In this document: piece by piece, positions 11,763 to 23,530 of the stretch
How positions within the stretch are numbered: position 1 is the first letter of the stretch
Layout: every line of letters begins with the position of its first letter
Origin: Hemileia vastatrix
Taxonomy: Eukaryota; Basidiomycota; Pucciniomycetes; Pucciniales; Zaghouaniaceae
Length of the DNA stretch: 64,000 nucleotides
NCBI GenBank assembly: GCA_030280995.1
Contig: JASXTE010000005.1
Span: forward strand, 15,258,001-15,322,000
Reading direction: 5' to 3'
Made by a program: the position numbers and the translations under genes
The notes under the pieces: model-generated
What the model saw: only the letters and a program-made list of their open reading frames with translations
What the model was told of the DNA's origin: nothing
Database searches by the model: none

Positions 11763-11962
11763 TAATGTTTCAATATTATCTTCAATATCTTTTCTTTTTT
11801 TGTTGGAGAAGCAGGATATGGTTTTTTCTTAAGGGTAGGAGGAATATCACTCAAATTACAGGATAAGGTAATTTTCATTTCTTCCTGAACAATTCCCAAG
11901 ACATGAGAACCATGAGCAAAAGCCATAGGGAAAGAGGTAATAGAGGCAACAATAGAATCTTT

Positions 11963-14900
11963 TTACTCACTAGTCAACTGATCACCAAAAGAAGCAGTAT
12001 ATATTTCTTGTAATAAATCATCCATTTCAGTTGTTGTTCTACCTTTACACTGGATCAGTGAGTTACAAGATTTCAACAAATGCCCAGAAGTTCTAGGAGA
12101 GGAAATTTTGAATTTTCTTTTCCCATTCATTCCTAAGGTAAAGCAATTATTTGCTGGGTCCAGTTTCACACCAAACATGGTTAAAATATCATTTCCCATA
12201 ATAAACCAATTGCTTAAATTATCATTTTTCATGACAACAAACTCACAAACAGCTCTGACAAAACCACCATTATATTTGAAGAATACAGAGGTTTTGTATT
12301 TGCCAATAGGAAATAAGGTAGAACCATACCCTCTCCATTTTTCAGAAGTTATAGATAATAATTTACTCAAATATTCCTTATCCACTGAAGCCAAAGCTTT
12401 TTCAGATACTACACTTCCTCCAGCACCAGAATCAAGAACTACATCAACATTTTTACCATTAATGATAACAGGTGCCTTTAAAGGGGATATAGGAATAGAA
12501 TTGTTAGTAATATCTCTAATTATCTCAGCATTTTCTAGTGAAGATAAATTCAATACACAATCTTCAGATATATTATTTAAATAATGGACATCATGTTCCA
12601 ACATTAAAACATCTTTAACAGATTCATTGTCATAGGAGATATTACTTTCACAGTCACTGGAAGAATTATTGACATCAAGTTCAACTTCATCAGTGTCTTC
12701 ATTTTGTTCAACAAGATGAATTTTCTTGTCACAAACATGACCCTTCTGCCATGGTTTGTTTCCCTTATAACAAGTATTTGTTGCATATTTTTTAGGTGCA
12801 ACTGGGGCAGAGGGTTTACCAGATTTTTCTGGGAGCTTTGTAGAAGGTTTATTCTGATCATTATAAGATTTACTAAGGTAATTCTTTGGTTCATATCTAT
12901 GGTTGAGCAGTACTTCATTACAGATATTAATGAAAGAAGAAATTTCCCTTACATGCTCAGTTCTAGCAACAATCAAATCCCTAAGAGAATTTGGTAATTT
13001 ATAAAAGATTTTATCTCTCCAAATATCATAATCCATCTTTGGATCAATTGCTCTAAGTATTTTAGTTATTTTCATCAGAAAAACAATGGGCTTTTCAACA
13101 GAGGAGGATACATATCTAGTATTCTCATACAGTCTCTGTTGAGCTAACCTGAATTTTGAACCACCAAACTGATTCTCAATCAAGGATTTCCAATCATTCC
13201 ATGTATAATGATTGTTATCTAAAAGGACAGATTCATACCACATCAAGGCTACATTGGAAAATAAAGAAATTAGCTTAGAAACAATTTCCTCATCAGGTAG
13301 TTTATAAGATCTCTTTAAATTATCAATTCTTTGGATAAAGTGTTGCCAATCAGAGGAAGAATCACCATCAAAGGTAGGATATTGGTCTAACTTAGGCCAA
13401 TTTTTCTGACTACTGGGATGGTCCACTTTTTGGTTTGAATTATTTATTATTAATAATTCCTGAAGTTTAGCCAGGTGTTCAGAATTTTCATTATTTACAG
13501 AAACAGCTGGTGCATGACCATCACAAGATTTTTTGCTAGTAGCAAAAGATTTTACAGACTCATTGTCAGTTTGTTTAATGGTTGAAATATGAGGAAGAAA
13601 GGATGAACTTTGCTCAGGTTTTTTCCCCTTATTTTTATGCAGCTTATTTACAGAAATCTCATTTAATTCATTATTGATGGTTAAGGTTGAGAACTTTTCC
13701 TGTAGGTCAGACACATAGTTTCTTATTCTTGGAATTTCAGACATCTGGTCATTTACTTTTGCAAGAGATAGAACATTTCTGTCCTCAGAAACTGAGTGTT
13801 TGGTACTTAGTGCATGGAAATCATTTTTTAGCTTCTTAAACTCATTTTGCAGAGATTTTATTTCATTCTTGAATGAATAATTTTCCTCAATAAGGGGTTT
13901 CAATTCACTCAAGGTCTTATGTAGACTGATATTTCTATCTGAGATAGCTCTATGGTCACTTCTTATTTGTTTTTGTTGACTAAGAACAATATTCAAGGTT
14001 TCTTTGATTTTTAAATAAGCTGTATCTTGTACAGAAGAACTCACTTTACATTGCAAGTGTAAATTATTTAATCTATCATTTTCATGGATTAACACATCTC
14101 TCACATGTTGGTCTTTCACAATATTAAAATCAAGGGTATCTTTCAATATTTCCTCAGAAGTTTTTTCAATTAAGGTATAGATATCAGGGGGAACAGAATC
14201 ATTTTTAATTGCAAGAGAGGGATTAATTAAAGATGTAGAAGTTAAATGTAAAGGTTCATCAAATGACAATTTGCTAATTACATCAATAGGGCTACTAGTT
14301 ACAGGAAGCTGTCTTTTAACAGGTTTAACTGTTCTTTCACCATGTTCAATAATATTACCTGCAGAAGAAGATTTATTAGAAAACATACCCAAGTGACTAT
14401 CAACCAAATTACTTACCATGGCAGAGGAGGAAACTTCCCCTGGGACTGGGTTTGGGATTGTGCTTGGGCCTTCTTTCTCCTGCCTTGTTGGTAGGGATGA
14501 GGAGGTGGATGGAAATTGGGTGTTCTGGATGGGCCAGGCTGATGATGAGGAGGGTGTTGCACATTCTGTTGGTAGTGACTCATTAGATAATCCCATTTCC
14601 ATTGCTCTACTTCCAAAGTATTTGGATTTTGGATGGTTGAGCTGGGTGGCTGTGAAGGTTGAGCCTGAAACTGAGGCTGATTGGGAGGCAACTGAGGAGG
14701 GGCCTGGGCCTGAATCTGGTTCCTGAGTTCTTGGACCTGATCCCACAATGTGTCTACCTTTGCTTTGTACGTCATATTTTCTGTCTTCAACTCTTTTATA
14801 TGACTGGATAGGTTGCTGATTTGTTGTAGCAGAGGAAGCTTTTTTATTTTGAAGCCTTTTGGAAGACCTTCTTGAGGCACTAGAGGCTTTACTTCCTTCT

Positions 14901-15094
14901 GTGGTACTGGGGGAAGGGGGTTTGGTTTGTTTGCATTTCCTGTCATTTCCACATCCTGAAGTATGTGAATTCTTTGTGTTAGTATAAGATTTTTTATGAC
15001 CAACTTTAGAAGAGCTTACAGTGTCAGCATCATAGTCAATTTCTATTTCATCCACTTGCATGTTATCCATTTTTTCTGCCAAATTGTTGGACAT
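11963..15094 (-). pseudogene. Copy A Gag and protease segment
   Basis: 1043 residues as an uninterrupted frame from ATG 15094. A coiled-coil region occupies about 320-480, the Ty3-type Gag capsid region about 570-700 (DWQHFIQRIDNLKR), a zinc knuckle near 775 and the aspartic protease motif DSGAGGS near 888. The zinc knuckle has lost its second Cys (CYKG instead of CYKC in copies C and D). The stop at about 11965 is TAA where copy C has CAA. A 64-nt intron facing 14956-15019 moves translation into another frame for the next 180 codons (see copy D); the uninterrupted reading of that stretch is probably not the ancestral protein. Confidence 0.88.
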
Positions 15095-15752
15095 ACTAGT
15101 GGGAAGATTGTAATTTACTTCTTATTTATTAAAAAAAATAATAAAAGTTAGTCAATAATTGCTCCAAATAATAAAAAAAAAATTTCAATATAAAGTAATA
15201 ATTATAAAAAATTAATTTAAAAAAAAAATGGATTGCAAGGTTAAATTGGGAATAAAAATCAAGTTAATTCAACCAATTAATTACCAATATTAAATATGGC
15301 AATATATTTGGGACTAAGCACAATGTACTTTTAAGTCAACCAAAATTAACAATAATTAATAAAAAAAATTAAATTAATAATTCAATTTGTATTAATAAAA
15401 AATGTTAATTCTTCTAGGACTAAGAGGATTTAACAGTCTATAATGGTCAACTAGGAAAAAAAAATATTTAATAATTGAACACTTACACTCAGTGAATCAG
15501 CAATTAAGCCACAATCACTGTTATTGCAGTAAAAATATAGTAATATGAGTGAGAGGTGCAAAGGTGAACTTACTATAGTGATCGAAAAATCACTACAAAA
15601 TAATATAAAAATTAATATAATATAAACCTAAGAAATCGAACCCAAGTTCGAAACACGGTCGCGGCCAAATTTTCTTTTTTGCTAGGTGGTCCGTGCGTTT
15701 TGTCGTTTGTCGCCAGGCTCGATCGTCGTCGTCGTTTGGAAAGGTCCCCAGT
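15095..15752 (-). other. Copy A leader with primer-binding region
   Basis: Between the 5' LTR and the Gag start. In element orientation the first bases after the LTR are ACTGGGGACCTTTCCAAACG. A TGG two bases after the LTR is the usual start of a tRNA primer site; copy D has TGAGGG at that point and element B CGGGAA, while CCTTTCCAAA is common to all. The first 100 bases are much GC-richer than the rest of the element. Confidence 0.55.
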
Positions 15753-16887
15753 TGTCGGTCAGTCGTCTAGAAGAAGGTAAGAAAAAGAGGAGAAAAGGAG
15801 GAGAGAAGGAGGAGGATAAGGGAAAATAAAAGAAATAAATTACAATAATATATTTAATTTATTTAAGAGGGAAAACAACGGCGAGCAACTTTGAGAGATG
15901 ACAAAAACTTAGAATTTATTAATAATAATACTATTTAATGTAAGGGTTCTGCGCTGCAAACACTTTTAGTTACTATCAGACTTAAAGCAACCTTTAATTT
16001 GTTATATAGACTTTCAATTAGAATTGTATTACTAATAAAAAAATATAAACGTAGTAAAATAGTATTTAATTTGTTGAGTGTAAAATAAGTGATGATGCTA
16101 CAGGGGGTTATCCAAGGCCCTTTTATAGGCAATGGGTCCTCTGAAGCGCTACTATATTTGTAAATACAATGATTAGAATAGAATAAAACAAATATATCAA
16201 AGAGTAAATGAAACATAACAATATAGAGAAAAACATGAAACAATTAATTAAAACCCCAATTAAGAATCCAATTTTCCCGCCATTAATTCCCAAATCAGTA
16301 AGTGAAAATAGTGAATAACTAAACAAGATTGGAACATAGGAACTATGAGAAAAATAATTCCAAACAGATGGTACAGTCTGATTAAAGGATATTTTAAGTG
16401 AAACAAAAAATACTTTGACGCAACAAAACATGTAATTAATCTCAATTTAGTATAAATTAATTTATTTGTTTTTTCTAACACAATTAAGGGTCAAAAGAAG
16501 TGTCATTAATTATTGTTTAGTACTATATGAGAGGTATTATTTAATATATAATTTTAAGTAATTAATTTAAATATATTATAAGTCAATTTTACACTTATAA
16601 TTATAATATATGTTTTTCAATTAATTAAATATAAATTTATAATTATTAAATACATAAAAATGCGCCATTATTTGTAGAATATATTATATTATGTTCAATT
16701 TAACTGTATATAAAAATTTATATAACCAATAAATTTAATGTAACACTTGTATATAATAAAATACTTATATAATTTTATTATGCAATAAAATATTAAGTTA
16801 TATTCATTAAATACAATTCTTACCCACTCTTTCAGGTTTTATAAGTTACATATCATTTACTGGACTCCTGGAATAGCCTGGCTGACA
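15753..16887 (-). repeat. 5' LTR of copy A
   Basis: 1135 bp, TG...CA bounded, matching the LTR at 7756-8889 almost throughout. It drives transcription toward lower coordinates. Confidence 0.93.
16119..16127 (-). promoter_or_regulatory. TATA box in the copy A 5' LTR
   Basis: In element orientation GCCTATAAAAGGGC, preserved in every LTR of this family, including D at 57746-57753. Position and sequence fit a core promoter. Confidence 0.6.
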
Positions 16888-17174
16888 ATTAGTCTCAAGT
16901 CAACTTTACCCTTGGTAGTACTTAGTTCCCCACTTTTCTACATTTTCTTCATGCCCCCCAGTTGGAGGAGATTGTATGTAATTTAAAAAAACAGCTAGTT
17001 TGGCTAATTTTTTATGAAGAAATGTAAGTTGAAGTTAGTGGACATTAAAGATAATTATCTAGCTATTTACAAGAATTTTTTTAAAAATGGTTTTTTGAAT
17101 TGTTGATAAATTGATGAAAGAAGCTAGTGATATAATTATATGGAAATATAGAGAAAAAAATGTATATAAAAGTA

Positions 17175-17618
17175 TCAGTCTGATTGGTACTTTTTGATTA
17201 AATTTTCTTTTATAAGCTGCAGACACAACTTGGTATTTTCATCGAGACATTCTCTATTCATCCTCATAGCTAGCTCAGCATCTTCTTTGAGCATTTTATT
17301 CTCAACTATAATTCTACCAATATCATTTCCTTCTTTCATTTCTTTCACCTGTTCAGCCCAGAGGTCCTTATCAGGTGAGTCTTCTTCTTGTTTTTTACAC
17401 TTTGAAGTTTTTATACCAGGTGGTCTAACCATTGTAGAAAGTCCAGAGGAAGCTGAAGAAGTAGATGGAGATGAAGGGCCACATTCATGAGTCTCAGAGT
17501 GAGAGTGAAAATGTACAATTTGTTGGGTAGTATTGCCGTTCCACTTGTCAGATTCAAAAACCGTCCTCATAACCAATTGTTGACTACACATCTCTCCAAC
17601 ATCTATCATTCTGCACAA
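17175..17618 (-). pseudogene. NAM-associated / Harbinger accessory protein fragment
   Basis: An open stretch of 147 residues on the minus strand ending at 17175. It has a His/Ser-rich linker, then RPPGIKTSKCKK, an acidic spacer and a helical Lys/Glu-rich tail. RP-G-K-K followed by a charged helix is the pattern of the NAM-associated C-terminal domain found in plant and rust proteins linked to Harbinger elements (from memory). The upstream DNA has stops in all likely continuations, so I treat it as a truncated remnant. Alternative: the last exon of a gene whose other exons I could not recognise. Confidence 0.35.
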
Positions 17619-17802
17619 CTCTGCGTCACTTTCCCTTTCTTGATCAACCTAACCCTTTTCATATGCTCAGCGCCTCATGTACCTTGCGTAGTTGCTCAGT
17701 GATCATAGAATAGTTTATGTATATGAGATCAATGGAGCTTATTTGTTAGAATTACACACACATATATATATAGTCTCTACTCACTTGTTATTATCCATCA
17801 AT

Positions 17803-18217
17803 CTCATTATTTTTCCATTATTTTATTTTGATCACCTCTAGTTTTACTTACCAGTAACACAATTTTCATTTACACTACCATTCCTTGCACCAAGACTATA
17901 GGTACTACTTAACTCATTCATTACATTTACTTTGTTGTTGATTCCCTCTCTTGATAGGTTGGCACATTAATCTCATTGCCACTAACTCCCCTGAAATTAC
18001 TGATAGGGTATCATTGGCTCTGCTATAAGGTTAATACTTTATTGATCTCATTATTTTTCCATTATTTTATTTTGATAACCTCTAGTTTTACTTACCAGTA
18101 ATACAATTTTCATTTACACTGCCATTCCTTGCATCGGGACTATAGGTTGGCACATTAATCTCATTGCCACTGACTCCCCTGAAATTACTGATAGGGTATC
18201 ATTGGCTCTGATATAAG
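17803..18217. repeat. Direct duplication, second copy lacking a 56-bp GT-AG segment
   Basis: 17803-18027 and 18048-18217 are near-identical (shared CCATTATTTTATTTTGAT, TTTTACTTACCAGTAA, GGGTATCATTGGCTCTG). Copy 1 has about 56 extra bases at 17900-17957, starting GTACTACTT and ending CTCTTGATAG, flanked on both sides by ATAGGT. Confidence 0.8.
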
Positions 18218-18317
18218 TTTTTGATTAATACCACTTTGGTGCATATTGTAATATCTCCTTGATCACAATGGAGTTTTTAGTCATTTTTAATGCTATTTTG
18301 TATAGTTGTGGATTTAT

Positions 18318-18930
18318 TAAAGTTTCATTATGATAAAAATGTGATTTGATCCCAGCCATTGATATAAGTTTAAATATGCATGTTATGTCCAATTTAATGA
18401 ATGGCTGAACATGCTCTAAATAATTACTAATCACTAACTTTGATACCCCCTATTATGTTAAACCTGTCCAGTTATCCCTCAATTTCATGTATAATCATGT
18501 GTTGACCTCTTGTATATTTGAAAGCCATGTAATTTACAAATGACAATAATTTGAGAAAGTTTTTGCATTGGTACATCTAAGTCATAAAATACTGCAGAAT
18601 TTTTGACAAAAAAATCAAAGTTTTTCTCAACAAAAAATGATTTGCCTATTCAAAAGAGTTGGGGATAGGGTAGGGGTACTTTCTTTTGAATAGGAAAATC
18701 ATTTTTTTGTTAAAAATTCTGCAAGATTTTGTGACTTGGCTGTATGGTAACCAAAGGAATTGTAAAAATATGGAAACTTTAGAATATTTCATCCTGCCAC
18801 AGCCATATTTTTAGTTTTTTTAATTTTAATTTGACTTGTTAGCAGGATTTTTAAGCTTTCATTATGATAAAAATTGTATTGAAACCCAGCCATTGTTCTA
18901 ACTTTAAAACTGCATATTAAGTCCAATCTC
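18318..18930. repeat. Imperfect direct repeat flanking a foldback
   Basis: A stretch near 18318-18400 (TTTCATTATGATAAAAATG, then CCCAGCCATTG) recurs imperfectly at 18854-18930. Between them, 18570-18657 and 18682-18752 form an inverted repeat (CTATTCAAAAGA facing TCTTTTGAATAG), the shape of a MITE. A terminus ending ACTTTGATACCCCC at 18450 matches the MITE at 19869-20066. Confidence 0.6.
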
Positions 18931-19868
18931 TTGCATTTTTCTGAAAACTCAAATTTATATAAAATTGTTGGAGTAATGCAATTTCTGACCTCATAAATGT
19001 AATATAAAGACTTGGAAGAGACAGAAAATGAGTTGAAATGTTGAAAACAATTATTTAGGTTGTTATTTAGTAAAAGAAAAGCATAAGGACTTCTTGCCCC
19101 TCACTGTACATATTTAGGGGAATAAACTAGTATGGGTGAAGGGAAATGTAATGTAAGACTATTTTTTAGAAAATATTGAGGGAGAGAAATTTTATTGGGG
19201 AAGCTAATGGAAGAAACAAGAAAATTCGAAACAGAGTGGGCTATTGGGGAAGGAGAAAGGAATGTTGAGGTAATAAATAGGATTTTGTGGTTTTTTTTCC
19301 AGCTATTATTAGTGAGCTGCATTGGCTTAAGTGTGAGATATAAAAGAGGAGGACATGCTCAGGAGTGTCTTTTGCTGATGATGAACAAAGGGGGAAATCA
19401 GGGGAGTCTGAGTCTTTGAATCTGTAGAGGTAATTATTTAATGGAAAGTGAAATTAGTGGCATTGAATAAAAGCAGTGGATTGTGCTCTAGCAAGGCCAG
19501 TAAGGGTTTTATAAATTCCAGAAAAGTTTAATTAACCTCTCAACTTCCTCAAGGATTTAGTGTTTTGAGGGGTGAGAATTAAAGATTTAGCATATGATTT
19601 TAGTGTTGTTTTCAGGAATGAGACAGATACAGGAGGGGATTGGAGATGGAGAAAGGACTTAGCTGATTTTGATATGGGATGAGTCCAGTAGTACAAGTAG
19701 CTGTAGTCCTCTTTCTTAAAATAAAGTGGACATCAGAGACACTGCTTCAGTGGCCAATTCTGATTTACTTAAAGGAACAGAAAACATTTCAGTCACAGTG
19801 GGTTCAAAGTCATTTCATTTTAATGCTTTATTAAGCTCATTATCATTATATTTTCACAAGTCACATTA
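18931..19868. other. Spacer, no gene supported
   Basis: Only short open frames with no recognisable motif. Nothing else identified. Confidence 0.5.
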
Positions 19869-20066
19869 GGGGGCATCAAAGTTAGAAATCTTCCATTTTA
19901 AAATACCTCTTTTTTCCCCCAAATAAACCATGATTATGTTTTACAATACGCCATGTTGTGCCCCCAAAACAGCTTCTTACTAAGAATTGATGTCAAGTTT
20001 GTGGCTTTCTTTTTGCATTTCAAAATACCTTTAAATTAATTACAAATTTCTAACTTTGATACCCCC
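19869..20066. repeat. MITE with TA target-site duplication
   Basis: 198 bp bounded by GGGGGCATCAAAGTTAGAAA and its near-perfect inverse ending CTTTGATACCCCC, with TA on each side (19867-19868 and 20067-20068). No coding capacity. The TA duplication points to a Tc1/mariner-type mobiliser. Confidence 0.75.
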
Positions 20067-20275
20067 TATTCTGTAGACTTAGTATGCATTCAATGCAAGT
20101 TAAAAAGAATCATTAGGAGAGTAAAATAACAAGCAAGCGATACTTCTAACTTCAAAGAGTAAATGAGAAAGAGATACTTCTAAATTTATAGAGAAAAACA
20201 AGAAATAGAAACTGCTAAATTTTTAGAGGGAAATAACTATGTTAAAGAAAGATTAAGAAAAGCTACTAAATAAGG

Positions 20276-20312
20276 GCTGGTCAAATGCTGGTCAATCACT
20301 GGTCAAATTCTG
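20276..20312. repeat. Four copies of CTGGTCAA-type octamer
   Basis: CTGGTCAA or CTGGTCAT recurs four times within 37 bp, just outside the long inverted repeat that follows. Confidence 0.6.
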
Positions 20313-20400
20313 GTCATATGCAGGATGAATGCAGTGCAAAGAAAAAAAACCAGTTGTGGACTTGCATGCAGGACCCCTCTGATTTTTCCTGGATTTAGGT

Positions 20401-20722
20401 TCTGTGTATGACATGAGCTCTTTAACAAGACTTGGTGCTTGAACTTTGGCTAATTGTAAAAGTAAAGGTGCACCAGACTTGGTCAAAAATATCCACCCGA
20501 ACAATGGTCCGATGCTGAGAATGACACTTTTATAATGCATATACTCTAAGTATTATATGTATCCAAGTGTATCTGGTATACATTATAAAAGTGTCCTTCT
20601 CAGCATTTTACCATCATTCAGATGGACACTTTTGACCTATTCTGAGGCACCTTCGCTTTTATAGTTAGCCAAAGTTCAAGTACCAAGGCTAGTAAAAAAG
20701 CTCATGCCATACACAGTAGAGT
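20401..20722. repeat. Long inverted repeat (foldback), arms of about 145 bp
   Basis: The left arm 20401-20545 and right arm 20576-20722 pair along their length: GTGTATGACATGAGC with GCTCATGCCATACAC, CTTGAACTTTGGCTAA with TTAGCCAAAGTTCAAG, and GACACTTTTATAATG with CATTATAAAAGTGTC. The spacer is about 30 bp. Transcription would give a long hairpin RNA. Confidence 0.8.
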
Positions 20723-21016
20723 GTCTGAAAAATTATCAATGATTGTAAATATTAATTAATAAATCACTTAATTTGTATCAGATTGTGCTCAAAATTGAAG
20801 TCCAGACTATCTAGCTTCTTATTTTGGTTTCTCAAAACACATATATTAATTTCATTGCATGTATATTTAGAATTTTTAATAAAGCAAAACTTATATGTCA
20901 CCCAACTAATAAGATGAAAAATTCTCCAATTTCACCATTTAATACCCTCTTCTTGATAAATTTATAATGTAAAAAAAATTAAGAATTTTTTTTTGAAAAA
21001 ATAATTAATTTTTTCA

Positions 21017-21640
21017 TCAACAACAGGATCTACCCCCATTTTTAATAATATCCTTCATTCTATTAGGCATAGATGTCACCCAAACCGTCAGTATGTCCTC
21101 AAAAGCTTGATGAATGGCTTCACATAGTTCTGAAAGTGATTTTGGCTGATAATCTTGATAAATTTTATGTTTGATATGGGTCCATAGATTCTCTATTGAG
21201 TTCAGATATGGTGATTTTGGTGGCTAATATGGTATTTTTTGGAAGCCATAACCTTCTTAATACATACAGGCAATCTTGGAAGTGTGGACAGACATGATGT
21301 CTTCTATTTGCATCAAATTATGCTCAGGATCTTCATTTTTGAGCCAGGGGATCACATTGGACTTTAATAAATTGAAAATAAAATCTTTAGCTGAGAGTTT
21401 TTTTTAAAGGCAGAAACATCAAAGGGACATTCATTTAATTAAAAAATCCCCCCAAATAATTATGGAAGACTACCACTTTGGAAAGTTGGTTGAAAGCAAT
21501 TTTTTTTGTATTTTTCATCTTTTTTACTCCAAAACTTAACCTAACACAATACCTTTCCTAGCTCAAAGGAGGACTCATCAGACCAGATGATCCTCTTCTA
21601 GTCATTGGAGATCCAGTAACCATGCAATATTTGGGGGGGA
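21017..21640 (-). pseudogene. Tc1/mariner transposase remnant
   Basis: Minus-strand fragments show WSDESSFELGK (first catalytic Asp block), VHTSK with a preceding Asp (second block) and LNSIENLWTHIKHKIY (third block, Glu kept), followed by a typical C-terminal helix ending at TGA 21017-21019. Several stops and frame changes lie between the blocks, for example TAG shortly before the third block, so it is dead. Most of the amino-terminal HTH region is absent. It ends upstream at the poly-G palindrome at 21632-21654. Confidence 0.75.
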
Positions 21641-21654
21641 CTTGCTAGCAAGTC
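21639..21654. repeat. Perfect palindrome next to a poly-G run
   Basis: GACTTGCTAGCAAGTC, preceded by seven G. A sister site lies at 36917-36938. Both centre on TTGCTAGCAA, with TA in the middle. Confidence 0.7.
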
Positions 21655-22243
21655 TTCAACTTGAAGTTAGATGGAACACAGATGGAACTTATACTGAGCT
21701 TATAATGAAATGATACTGAACTTTACTTTGAACTCATCTCGAGCTCTTAACCAATAATGTATGAGTCTTTTCTGGAATAATAGTGAAAGTTTAATGAATA
21801 ATTTATAGAAATAATGACAAGGGCAGATTAAGAATCTGATCCATTCACAGAATTTTTTTCATAAAACAAAATTTAATTTTCATTTTAAATTTCACTTGAT
21901 CATTAAAAAGACTGAAAATTATACTATTTATTTAAAAAGCATCACTTTTGACCTATCTAATGATTTTTTTTTTGAAAAAATATATAATGAGAACAGTGGT
22001 CCTTTTTATTAATAACTCCTTTTAACCAAGAATTTGAAGCTTTCATTTTTTAATTTAAACCATATTAACTGATATTTTTTGTATTTTTATTATTACTGAT
22101 TATGCAATATAAATATTTTCAGTTCAATGGATTTATTTAACAAACATATTGAACCATCAAAATTCTCAAGTATTTTATTCTATAATACTGTGAAAAGACT
22201 CATAATTAAAAAATAAAATATAGCAATATGTTTTCCTAATTTC
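21655..22243. other. AT-rich spacer, no gene supported
   Basis: Nothing recognised beyond a GATGGAAC-type short repeat near 21670-21690. ATTTC at 22239-22243 is the target duplication of the following LTR. Confidence 0.5.
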
Positions 22244-23525
22244 TGTCAGCCGGTCATATAGAAGAAGGAGAAAAAGAGAAGAAGGAGAAGAAGAAGAAGG
22301 AAAAGAGTTAAGGGAAAAAACAATGACAACATTTATTAGACAAAACTTGGTCTGAGAGTTACAAAACTTATAACAAGATATTTAGGGGAGGATATATAGT
22401 AAGTCTTTTATTCTCTCTGCTTAAGTAACAAATAATATTATTAAATAATCATGAAGCAACCTTTATATGTATAATTTATACTAGATTTCAAAGGCAAGAA
22501 AGCTCCATAAGTAAAACCAATGTAAACATAACATTTTATATTAATAATAATATTAATGATAATAATAAGATAAAGTAAGTAATAAGTGGTGAGGCTACAG
22601 GGGGTTACCCAAGGCCTTTATATAGGAAAGGGGCTCTCTGAAGCGCCACATTAATGTATATACCAAGTAAGATAAAATAAAAATAATATGTAACCGATTT
22701 TGAGTAAGTTTAAGGGGAAACTCACAATACAATTAACTAAGACACATGAGTAAGAGCCTAAAATCCACAAATTTAATGCCAAATAGTTACAATAAAATTA
22801 GGGATTAATTAAATTAGTTTGAGACACATAAAAACAACTAATTTAATTTAAAACATGTCTGATAAACCTTTATTTAAAAACCAATTTTAAGTGAAACATA
22901 AAAATGAACTATTTTAACACATAAAAATAGTGTAATTAATTAATTAAGTATAAAACATGAGTAATTAATTATTTTAACTTCTATTATTAGTAAAGTAATT
23001 ATTTTAAGTTAAAACAAGTACTTATTATAACAAAATTACTAATTTTTAGAATAAAACAATAATAATTTATTTAATAAAGTGTTTTAACTTGTTTGATACT
23101 TTGATGACAAAATTATGAGTCAAAAAAGCGCACAATATTTATGTTTAATAAGATATTAAAGGTATTATTTAATATATAAATTAAATTGATTAATTTAATT
23201 ACATTATAAGACAATTTTATACTAATAATTATTATATATGTTTATAATTTATTAATTATTAATTTATAATTATTAAATACATAAAAATGCACCATAATTT
23301 ATAGAATATAAAATTTATTATGCTTAATTTAAATGTATATATAATTTATATAATAATAAAATTAATATAATACTTATTTTACTTATATTTAATATGATAC
23401 TTATATAATTTCATTATGCAATATAATATTAATTTATATACATAATATGCATATTTTTAGGCCCTCTTTTGGTTTCAGTAAATTAACATAACATTTACTG
23501 GGCTCCTGGTATAGCCTGGCTGACA
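22244..23525 (-). mobile_element. Solo LTR of a related Ty3 family
   Basis: Starts TGTCAGCCGG and ends GCCTGGCTGACA on the plus strand, 1282 bp, flanked by ATTTC on both sides (22239-22243 and 23526-23530). Its end sequence and central GGCCTTTATATAGG-type promoter block match the copy A LTR, but much of the body has diverged. No internal region remains, so it arose by LTR-LTR recombination. Orientation follows copy A. Confidence 0.88.
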
Positions 23526-23530
23526 ATTTC

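Larger units (their letters stand above)
7756..16887 (-). mobile_element. Ty3/gypsy chromovirus, copy A, full length
   Basis: Two LTRs of about 1.13 kb bound a gag-pol region on the minus strand. Both outer edges carry ATTAG (7751-7755 and 16888-16892), the 5-bp duplication expected of integrase. LTRs begin TGTCAG and end GACA in element orientation. The pol order is protease, reverse transcriptase, RNase H, integrase, chromodomain, which defines a chromovirus. The two LTRs differ at roughly a dozen places by eye, so insertion was fairly recent, yet the polyprotein is broken three times. It is nearly identical to copies C and D in this window. Confidence 0.95.

Noticed and set aside
12108..12584. 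Antisense open frame opposite protease (also 31444-31920 and 61324-61854)
   Set aside because: Opposite a well-supported protease region; conserved only because the copies are recent.
14418..14726. Antisense open frame in gag (also 33754-33954 and 59290-59490)
   Set aside because: A shadow of the Pro/Gln-rich exon on the opposite strand; codon pattern is explained by that exon.
15640..15700. tRNA-like or Pol III signal in the copy A leader
   Set aside because: TTCGAA-type sequences resemble a T loop, but no stems or A box can be drawn.
19101..19419. Overlapping small open frames on both strands
   Set aside because: Low-complexity, no motif, no splice context.
20292..20540. 82-codon minus-strand open frame
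   Set aside because: Falls within one arm of the long inverted repeat and shows no protein motif.
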